The notes below the pieces were generated by a model. The model was not told the DNA's origin. It saw nothing but the letters and a program-made list of their open reading frames with translations, and did no database searches. Position numbers and translations under genes: made by a program. Positions 55,735 to 64,000 of a DNA stretch of 64,000 nt are shown here, piece by piece. Within the stretch, counting starts at the first letter, position 1; every line of letters starts with the position of its first letter. The DNA is from Lolium rigidum (lineage: Eukaryota > Streptophyta > Magnoliopsida > Poales > Poaceae), in contig NC_061510.1 in NCBI RefSeq assembly GCF_022539505.1, positions 268,965,687 to 269,029,686 of the forward strand, in the 5' to 3' direction.

Positions 55735-58309
55735 TTTGCACTTTCTGCGCCTAGCTGAAAGGCGTTAAAGAAAAGCGCTTATGGGAGACAACCCATGTTT
55801 TTACTACAGTACTTTGTTTTATATTTGAGTCTTGGAAGTTGTTTACTACTGTAGCAATCTCTCCTTATCATGTTTTTGTGCCAAGTAAAGTTTCTATGTT
55901 AAAGTTGATGTTATATTTGGGATCGCTGCGCAGAAACAACATTGCTGTCTGTCACGAATCTGGGCACAAGTCTCTGTAGAAAATTCGAAAAAATCTGCCA
56001 ATTTACGAGCGTGATCCTCAGATATGTACGCAACTTTCATTATTTTTGAGTTTTTCCATTTGAGCAAGTCTGGTGCCATTTTAAAATTCTTCTTTACGGA
56101 CTGTTCTGTTTTTGACAGATTCTGCCTTTTATTTCGCATTGCCTCTTTTGCTATATTGGATGAATTTCTTTGATCCATTAATGTCCAGTAGCTTTATGCA
56201 ATGTCCAGAAGTGAAAAGAATGTTTTTGTCACCTCTGAATGTGTGAATTATTAATTGTGCACTAACCCTCTAATGAGTTTGCTTGAAGTTTGGTGTGAAG
56301 GAAGTTTTCAAGGGTCAAAAGAGGAGTATGATATACTATGATCAAGAGGAGTGAAAGCTCTAAGCTTGGGGATGCCCCCGTGGTTCATCCCTGCATATTT
56401 TAAGAACACTCAAGCGTCTAAGCTTGGGGATGCCCAAGGCATCCCCTTCTTCATCGACAACATCATCAGGTTCCTCCCCTAAAACTATATTTTTATTCAA
56501 TCACATCTTGTGTTCTTTACTTGGAGCGTCGATTTGTTTTTGTTTTTGTTTTTTTTTTGAATAAAATGGATCCTAGCATTCACTTTGTGGGAGAGAGACA
56601 CGCTCCGCTATTGCATATGGACAAATATGTCCTTAGGCTTTACTCATAATATTCATGGCGAAGTTTCTTCTTCGTTAAATTGTTATATGGTTGGAATTGG
56701 AAAATGCTACATGTAGTAATTCTAAAATGTCTTGGATAATGTGATACTTGGCAATTGTTGTGCTCATGTTTAAGCTCTTGCATCATATGCTTTGCACCCA
56801 TTAATGAAGAAATACATAGAGCTTGCTAAAATTTGATTTGCATATTTGGTCTCTCTAAGGTCTAGATAATATCTAGTATTGAGTTTTGAACAACAAGGAA
56901 GACTCGTGTAGAGTCTTATAATGTTTACAATATGTCTTTTATGTGAGTTTTGCTGCACCGGTTCATCCTTGAGTTTGCTTCAAATAACCTTGCTAGCCTA
57001 AACCTTGTATCGAGAGGGAATACTTCTCATGCATCCGAAATCCTTGAGCCAACTACTATGCCATTTGTGTCCACTATACCTACCTACTACATGGTATTTC
57101 TCCGCCATTCCAAAGTAAATTGCTTGAGTGCTACCTTTAAAATTCCATCATTCACCTTTGCAATATATAGCTCATCGGACAAAATAGCCTTAAAAACTAT
57201 CGTAGTATCGAATATGTACTTATGCACTTTATCTTTTATTAAGTTGCTTGTTGTGCGATAACCATGCTTCTGGGGAACGCCATCAACTATTGTTGAACAT
57301 CATGTGAGTTGCTATGCATGTCCGTCTTGTCTGAAGGATCTATCACCTTAATGATTGGAGCATGCAAATTGTTAGAGAAGAACATTGGGCCGCTAACTAA
57401 AGCCATGAATCATGGTTGAAGTTTCAGTTTTGGACATATATCCTCAATCTCATATGAAAATAATAATTGTTGCTACATGCTTATGCATTTAAGAGGAGTC
57501 CATTATCTGTTGTCCATGTTGTCCCGGTATGGATGTCTAAGTTGAGAATAATCAAAAGCGAGAAATCCAAAATGCGAGCTTTCTCCTTAGACCTTTGTAC
57601 AGGCGGCATGGAGGTACCCCTTTGTGACACTTGGTTGAAACATGGCATGCAAAGATCCGGTAGTCCAAGCTAAGTAGGACAAGGTGCGGGCACTATTAGT
57701 ACACTATGCATGAGGCTTGCAACTTGTAAGATATATTTTACATAACTCATATGCTTAATTTATTACTACCGTTGACAAAATTGTTTCATGTTTTCAAAAT
57801 AAAAGCTCTAGCACAAATACAGCAATCGATGCTTTCCTCTTTGAAGGACCATTCTTTTACTTTTATTGTTGAGTCAGTTTACCTATCTCCCTCCACCTTA
57901 AGAAGCAAACACTTGTGTGAACTGTGCATTGATTCCTACATACTTGCATATTGCACTTGTTATATTACTTTATGTTGACAATATCCATGAGATATACATG
58001 TTATAAGTTGAAAGCAACCGCTGAAACTTAATCTTCCTTTGTGTTGCTTCAACACCTTTACTTTGATTTATTGCTTTATGAGTTAACTCTTATGCAAGAC
58101 TTATTGATGCTTGTCTTGAAGTACTATTCATGAAAAGTCTTTGCTTTATGATTCAGTTGTTTACTCATGTCATTACCATTGTTTTGATCGCTGCATTCAT
58201 TACATATGTTTACAATATGATCAAGTTTATGACGGCATGTCACTTCAGAAATTATCTTTGTTATCGTTTTTACCTCGCTCGGGACGAGCGTAACTAACCT
58301 TGGGGATGC
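55735..58309 (+). other. B 3' internal non-coding region
   Basis: About 2.6 kb without a recognised gene. It holds the 94-codon opposite-strand frame (56178-55894, minus), two AAGCTTGGGGATGCC motifs (56362, 56420), the hairpin (56426-56446), the 103-codon frame (56950-57261, plus) and, next to the LTR, the polypurine tract CTTGGGGATGC (58299-58309). Confidence 0.7.
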
Positions 58310-59908
58310 TGATACGTCTCCGACGTATCGATAATTTCTTATGTTCCATGCCACATTATTGATGATATCTACATGTTTTATGCACACTTTATGTCATATT
58401 CGTGCATTTTCCGGAACTAACCTATTAACAAGATGCCGAAGTGCCGGTTCTCGTTTTCTGCTGTTTTTGGTTTCAGAAATCCTAGTAACGAAATATTCTC
58501 GGAATTGGACGAAATCAACGCCCACGTTCCTATTTTGCCCGGAAGCATCCAGAACACCCGAGAACCGCCAGAGGGAAGCCCTGGGGGCCCCACACACCAC
58601 CCTGACGCGGCCAGAGGGGGGGCCGCGCCGCCTTACTGTGTGGGCCCACCAGGCCCCCTCCGAGGATGCCCTTTCGCCTATATAAGGTCCCTGACCTAAA
58701 AACCCCAATACCGAGAGCCACGATACGGAAAACCTTCCAGAGACGCCGCCGCCGCGAATCCCATCTCGGGGGATTCAGGAGATCGCCTCCGGCACCCTGC
58801 CGGAGAGGGGATTCATCTCCCGGAGGACTCTTCATCGCCATGATCGCCTCCGGAGTGATGAGTGAGTAGTTCACCCCTGGACTATGGGTCCATAGCAGTA
58901 GCTAGATGGTCGTCTTCTCCTAATTGTGCTTCATTGTTGGATCTTGTGAGCTGCCTAACATGATCAAGATCATCTATCCGTAATACTATATGTTGTGTTT
59001 GTCGGGATCCGATGGATAGAGAATACTATGTTATGGTGATTATCAATCTATTGTTTATGTGTTGTTTATGATCTTGCATGCTCTCCGTTATTAGTAGAGG
59101 CTCCGGCCAAGTTTTTACTCTTAACTCCAAGAGGGAGTATTTATGCTCGATAGTGGGTTCATGCCTTCATTGACACCTGGGACAAGGTGATGAAAGTTCT
59201 AAGGTTGTGATGTCTGTTGCCACTAGGGATAAAACATTGATTCTATGTCTAAGGATGTAGTTGTCGATTACATTACGCACCATACTTAATGCAATTGTCT
59301 CGTTGCTTTGCAACTTAATACCGAATGGGGTTCGGATGATAACCTCGAAGGTGGACTTTTTAGGCATAGATGCAGTTGGATGGCGGTCTATGTACTTTGT
59401 CGTAATGCCCGGATTAAATCTCACTATATTTATCATATCATGTATATGCATTGTTATGCCCTTCTCTATTTGTCAATTGCCCGACTGTAATTTGTTCACC
59501 CAACATGCTTTTATCTTATGGGAGAGACACCTCTAGTGAACTGTGGACCCCGGTCCTATTCTTTACATCGCATACAATCTACTCGCAATACTTGTTTTAC
59601 TATTTTCTTGCAAACAATCATCTTCCACACAATACGGTTAATCCTTTGTTACAGCAAGCCGGTGAGATTGACAACCTCACTCGTTTCGTTGGGGCAAAGT
59701 ACTTTGGTTTTGTTGTGCGGATTCCACGTTGGCGCCGGAATCCCCGTTGTTGCGCCGCATCACATTTCGCCACCATCAACCTTCAACGTGCTTCTTGGCT
59801 CCTCCTGGTTCGATAAACCTTGGTTTCTTTCTAAGGGAAAACTTGCTGCTGTGCGCATCATACCTTCCTCTTGGGGTTCCCAACGAACGTGTGAGTTACA
59901 CGCCATCA
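58310..59908 (+). repeat. B 3' LTR (1599 bp)
   Basis: Begins TGATACGTCTCC and ends ACACGCCATCA. A TATA box TATATAAG at 58679-58686 follows a GC-rich U3. This LTR is the most canonical copy in the window. Confidence 0.93.
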
Positions 59909-61104
59909 CCCCCACGCCCCCATCTCATCTAGGGCCGGCGGCCACAAGGGGGAGGGGTGGCCGGCCTGGGCCTTTGAGGCTTGGTGCGCCTGGCCCATTA
60001 GGGCTAGGCAGCACCCCCTCGGCCCATGTAGGCCCCCTAGGTCGTGGGCCCCATGGTGGACCCCTCCGGAACCTTCTAGAACCTTCCAGTCTTCACCGGA
60101 AAAATCCCGAACTTTTCCGAAACCTAGAAATCAACTTCACTTATATGAATCTTATTCTCCGGACCATTCCGGACCTCCTCGTGATGTCCTAGATCCCATC
60201 CGAGACTCCGAACAAACTTCGGTCTCCATCTCATATTCCGAATCTACTTATGCGACATCGAACCTTAAGCGCGTCACCCTACGGTTTGTGAACTATGCAG
60301 ACATGGTCGAGACTTATCTCCGAGCAATAACCAATAGCGGGATCTGGAGATCCATAATGGCTCCCACATATTCAACGATGACTTAGTGATCGATTGAACC
60401 ATTTACATACGATGCCGATTCCCTTTGTCTTGCGATATTTTATTTGTCCGAGGTTCGATCATCGGTATCTCCATACCTTGTTCAACCTCGTTACCGACAA
60501 GTACTCTTTACTCGTACCGTGGTATGTGATCTCTTATGAACCATTCATATGCTTGCAAGCTAATCAGATGACATTCCACCGAGAGGGCCCGAGTATATCT
60601 ATCCAGTCATCGGGATGGACAAATCCCACTATTGATCCATATGCCTCAACTCACACTTTCCAAATACTTAATCCCACCTTTATAGCCACCCATTTACGCA
60701 ATGGCGTTTGATGTAATCAAAGTACCCTTCCGGTGTAAGTGATTTACATGATCTCATGGTCGAAGGACTTAGGCAACTATGTATCGAAAGCTTATAGCAA
60801 ATTGAACTTAATGACTTGATCTTATGCTACGCTCATTTGGGTGTGTGTCCATTATATCATTCACCTAATGACATAACCTTGTTATTAATAACATCCAATG
60901 TTCATGATCACGAAACCATGATCATCCATTAATCAACAAGCTAGTTATACAAGAGGCTTACTAGGGACTCCTTGCTGTTTACATAACACACATGTATCAA
61001 TGTTTCGGTTAATACAATTATAGCATGAGATGTAAATATTTATCATGAACACTAAGATATAACAATAACTAATTTATTATTGCCTCTTGGGCATATCTCC
61101 AACA
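59909..61104 (-). mobile_element. Copia (Angela-like) LTR, truncated by B
   Basis: On the minus strand the LTR starts TGTTGGAGATATGCCC at 61104 and runs to 59909, where B is inserted. The U3 body shows the usual Angela/BARE-like features by memory (GGGAGCCATTATGG, ATCCCGCTATTGGTTATTG, GAACCTTCTAGAACCTTCC). The TATA region and R-U5 are beyond B, in or past the gap. Its orientation is opposite to G, so it belongs to another insertion. Whether it is solo or part of a full element cannot be seen. Confidence 0.82.
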
Positions 61105-61162
61105 ACCGTGGCACTCCCCCAAGCTTGGAACAAACCAAGGGGATGCCAATACCGATGATGAA

Positions 61163-61642
61163 TTACTCCTTCGGTGGTGATGGTGGATTCTTCTCGCGCT
61201 TCTTAAAGATCTCCTCCAGCTTCAGCTTCTCAGTTTGGCAGTTCTGCACTAAAACTCGAAGAGATTCATTGTTATTCGAATGTGGCGGTGGCGGCCTTGT
61301 GATGGGAATCGGGTAATATTCCAGCATTCTGCGAAGTCGCTGGTTCTCCTCCTGAAGTATCTCCACTTCCCTTCTTAGAGCACGATATTGATCACAAAAC
61401 TCATCGGTAACCCGTATTGCTTCCTCCACACAAGGGAAAGAGTCGAGGCTAAGAGCAGGCGGAAGAATTCCCTGCAAGTTATGAGAAAAAGAACGCCCAG
61501 TGTTAACCGATCCCACCAAGATTGGCTTACTCTCCATAGTTTCCCGCTCTCTTTTTGCTGATGCTATCTTCTTCTCCCCCTTATTGATCCTTTCATCCAT
61601 CTCTTCCTCCCAAGGCTCCTTGTCTTTGTTGTTGGAGACCAT
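61163..61642 (-). CDS. H 3' ORF, coiled-coil protein of unknown function
   Basis: Intact 159-codon frame downstream of integrase. It starts MVSNNKDKEPWEEEMDER. A charged N-terminal region with KKIASAKRERETME is followed by a linker and a leucine-spaced coiled coil at about 88-112 (EVEILQEENQRLRRMLEYY), a Pro-rich stretch (PITRPPPPHS), a second helix (EKLKLEEIFKKREK) and the tail NPPSPPKE. No signal peptide or membrane segment is seen, so it is not an obvious envelope protein. TATATAAT on the minus strand at 61735-61742, about 95 bases upstream, could be its own promoter. It is intact while the upstream pol is broken. Confidence 0.72.
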   Translation of the reverse strand: MVSNNKDKEPWEEEMDERINKGEKKIASAKRERETMESKPILVGSVNTGRSFSHNLQGILPPALSLDSFPCVEEAIRVTDEFCDQYRALRREVEILQEENQRLRRMLEYYPIPITRPPPPHSNNNESLRVLVQNCQTEKLKLEEIFKKREKNPPSPPKE

Positions 61643-61980
61643 AGTGCTTCTAGATCAAAAACAGATCTGGCAGAAAACAGCTCGAAACAAAACACGACGA
61701 GAAGACGATATACGGACCTCTGGAGATCCGGGGGATTATATAGCAAATACTTTTACGACAAAAGGAAGGTTCTAGGCCGAAAACGAGTGGAAACGGGACG
61801 CCGAGGGGCTGTCCCCATAGGGCGGCGCGGCCAGGGTGGGGCCCGCGCCGGCCTATGGTGACGGGCCCTCGCGCGTCTCCTCCACTCCGTTTCGATCCCG
61901 TAATTTTTCATATTTTCCATAAACAGCAGAAATATTGTTCGGAAAGCTAAACGCGGACTTTTTATTACTAAAACTGTTAC
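61643..61980 (-). promoter_or_regulatory. H intergenic segment with TATA-like element
   Basis: 338 bases between integrase and the 3' ORF. On the minus strand a GC-rich palindromic stretch (61815-61865) precedes TATATAAT at 61735-61742 and then the ORF start, which suggests an internal promoter. This is inference from spacing only. Confidence 0.45.
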
Positions 61981-64000
61981 CTATTCAAAGGCGGACTCTG
62001 CAGAATTGTCAATTTGATCTTTGATGAAAGCTTCCGGAGTTATCACTTGAATAACATCAATATCTTCATTATAAGAATCTCCAGAAATATAATGATTGAG
62101 TCTTTGTCCATTCACTACTTGTGTGGCATTACCTTCCAAAGAGCTAATTTTTATTGCCCCTGAACGATATACCTCCTCAATAACATATGGTCCTTCCCAT
62201 TTTGAGAGTAATTTCCCTGCAAAAAATCTGAGACGAGACCGATACAATAGGACTTTATCTCCAACATTAAATTATCTTTTAATAATTCTTCTATCATGCC
62301 ACTTCTTAACTTTCTCCTTAAAATTTTTAGCATTTTCATAAGCTTCACTTCTCCATTCATCTAAAGAACTCAATTGTAGCAACCTCTTCTTACCGGCAAG
62401 TTTAAAATCTTTATTAAGTTCTCTCACAGCCTCAATAAGCTTTGTGCTCTAATTCTAAAGGTAAATGACAAGCTTTTCCATAAACCATTTTATAAGGAGA
62501 CATTCCCATAGGATTTTTATAAGCAGTTCTATAAGCCCACAATGCTTCCTTTAACTTACTAGACCAATTCTTTCTAGATTTATTAACAGTCTTTCCCAAA
62601 ATAGCTTTAATTTCTCTATTTGATAATTCTACTTGCCCACTAGTTTGAGGATGATAAGCTGAAGCAATTTTATGATTAATACCATATTTGGCAAGAGTTT
62701 TTCTAAAACCACCATGAATAAAATGAGAACCTCCATCAGTCATAATATATCTAGGTACTCCAAATCTAGGAAATATAACATCTACAAGCATTTTTATAGA
62801 GGTCTCACCATCAGCACTTTTTGTAGGTATAGCTTCTACCCATTTAGTAACATAATCAACAGCGACAAGTATATGAGTGTTACCTTCTGAAGAAGGGAAA
62901 GGACCCATGAAGTCGAATCCTCAACAATCAAATGTTTCAATAACAAGAGTATAATTCATAGGCATTTCATTGCGTCTAGAGATATTACCAACTCTTTGAC
63001 ATTCATCACAAGATAAGATAAATTTCCTTGCATCCTTGAAAAGTGTTGGCCAATAAAAACCTGATTGTAGAACCTTTTGTGCGGTTCTATCTCCGACGTG
63101 ATGTCCTCCATAAACACTACCATGACACTTACTCAATATCTCTTGTTGTTCATATTCTGGGACACATCTTCGCATAATACCATCCACTCCTTCTTTATAT
63201 AAGTGTGGGTCATCCCAAAAATAATGCCTCAAATCATAAAAGAATTTCCTCCTTTGCTGAGCTGAAAAGGTTGGGGGCAAGTACTTCGAAACAATAAAGT
63301 TAGCATAATCAGCATACCAAGGACTATCTTGCGAGCTCACCTTTATTACAGCCAATTGTTCATTTGGAAAACTATCATTAACATGAACAGGATCATAAGT
63401 AATATTTTCCAATCTAGACAAATTATCAGCGACAGGATTATCAGCACCTTTCCTATCTACAATATGTAAATCAAATTCTTGCAAAAGAAGCACCCATCTA
63501 ATAAGCCTTGGCTTAGCATCTTTCTTTTCCATAAGGTACCTAATCGCAGACATGATCAGTATGAACTGTAACTTTTGAATCAACAATATAGGGTCTAAAC
63601 TTGTCACATGCAAAAACTATGGCTAATAACTCTTTCTCAGTTGTAGCATAATTTCTTTGAGCAGCGTCTAGAGTTTTACTAGCATAATGAATAACATTCA
63701 ATTTTTTTATCTACTCGTTGTCCAAGGACAGCACCTACAACAAAATCACTAGCATCACACATAATTTCAAAAGGCAAATTCCAATCAGGAGGTTCAACTA
63801 CAGGAGCAGTTGTTAAGGCTTTCTTTAGAGTTTCAAAAGCTTCCTTACAATCATCATAAAAAACGAAAGGTACATCTTTTTGAAGAAGATTAGTAAGAGG
63901 CTTTGAAATTTTAGAGAAATCTTTAATAAACCTCCTATAAAAACCAGCATGACCAAGAATACTACGAATACCTTTAACATCCCTAGGATAGGGCATATTC
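61981..64000 (-). pseudogene. H pol: RNase H, integrase, multiply broken
   Basis: Enters the window in the late reverse transcriptase/connection region (HAGFYRRFIKDFSKISKPL) and RNase H (FEIMCDASDF). A shift in an A run near 63703 and another near 63555 disrupt RNase H. The zinc site lies in [14 protein letters not shown]...CDECQ. A TGA at about 62920 interrupts the entry to the catalytic core ([11 protein letters not shown]). The core continues 62908-62432 with MTDGGSHF and GQVELSN supplying the second and third acidic residues. Shifts near 62445 and a stop near 62273 precede the C-terminal region (GKLLSKWEGPYVIEEV), which ends at 61981. The sequence type is Athila-like. The reverse transcriptase active site is outside the window. 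Confidence 0.87.

Larger units (their letters stand above)
52902..59908 (+). mobile_element. B: Ty3/Gypsy gag-protease element
   Basis: Plus-strand element with a partial 5' LTR, tRNA-Asp primer site, gag-protease, long 3' region and complete 3' LTR. With the missing LTR part restored in length it would be about 8.1 kb. It has no reverse transcriptase or integrase. It lies in a minus-strand Copia LTR; the right flank is CCCCC (59909-59913). It is the best-preserved of the gag-protease group. Confidence 0.92.
61105..64000 (-). mobile_element. H: Athila-like Ty3/Gypsy element, 3' part
   Basis: Minus-strand pol (end of reverse transcriptase, RNase H, integrase) followed by a GC-rich non-coding segment and a small 3' ORF, running to a polypurine-like AAGCTTGGGGGAGTGC (61115-61130). 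The Copia LTR starts at 61104, so the H 3' LTR is not visible. An extra ORF after integrase is characteristic of Athila elements, where it is env-like; the one here is a small coiled-coil protein. It cannot be shown that H is the autonomous partner of A-D, though the polypurine motif is similar. Confidence 0.85.

Noticed and set aside
59909..61104. Reading the right-hand Copia LTR as the 3' LTR of G
   Set aside because: It is on the opposite strand and its sequence next to the B junction differs from the G fragment at 5506-5558.
1..64000. Host protein-coding genes, rRNA, tRNA or CRISPR arrays
   Set aside because: Every long open frame is accounted for by a transposable element or its shadow; no tRNA cloverleaf or regularly spaced repeat array is visible.

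Overview
The window is a block of nested transposable elements from a large-genome grass, and I see no host gene in it. The long Ty3/Gypsy LTRs starting TGATACGTCTCC, a primer-binding site matching the 3' end of tRNA-Asp, Angela/BARE-like Copia LTRs starting TGTTGGAGATATGCCC, and spliced antisense ORFs in a Tat-type Gypsy element all point to a Pooideae grass (wheat, barley, rye or oat group). Species cannot be fixed from sequence alone. Family names come from memory and are given only as resemblances.

Layout, using letters for elements. D (1-5505, minus) is a Gypsy element with gag-protease only, cut by the window start. It sits in an LTR of Copia element G (5506-5558 and 38362-40513, plus). 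The same G LTR is split by E (5559-38361, minus), a chromodomain Gypsy with 4.3-kb LTRs and a perfect CCAGC target duplication. E carries three later insertions: a 4246-bp solo LTR of its own family inside its 3' LTR (7979-12224, duplication GGGTG); F (15927-28918, plus), a Tat-type Gypsy inserted in the RNase H codons (duplication ACTAC); and a 1116-bp non-autonomous hAT element in its 5' LTR (34698-35813, 8-bp duplication). To the right, C (40514-46078, plus), a relative of D, interrupts the G gag. C is in turn interrupted by A (46079-52801, minus), which has D-type LTRs but an unrelated coding region. A 100-N gap (52802-52901) follows, then B (52902-59908, plus), another gag-protease element. 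B lies in a minus-strand Copia LTR (59909-61104), which borders an Athila-like Gypsy pol, H (61105-64000, minus), cut by the window end.

How the parts relate: A, B, C and D carry no reverse transcriptase or integrase and would depend on an autonomous relative; H is the kind of pol that could serve. E and F carry complete enzyme sets, each apparently broken. F also carries, on the opposite strand, a six-exon reading frame of 761 codons that stays open when five GT-AG introns are removed, followed by a second antisense module.

The most unusual signal is not a gene. Between LTR pairs and within pol frames, differences repeatedly fall on CAG/CTG trinucleotides and nearly always create CG (CAG seen as CGAG, CGG or CG; CTG as CTCG, TCG, CCG or CG). 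At least seven apparent frameshifts in F and two in D are of this kind. This fits long-read base-calling errors at CHG-methylated cytosines better than real decay, so the 'pseudogenes' and LTR ages in this window should be read with caution. The 100-N gap also hides at least 1.2 kb of LTR sequence.
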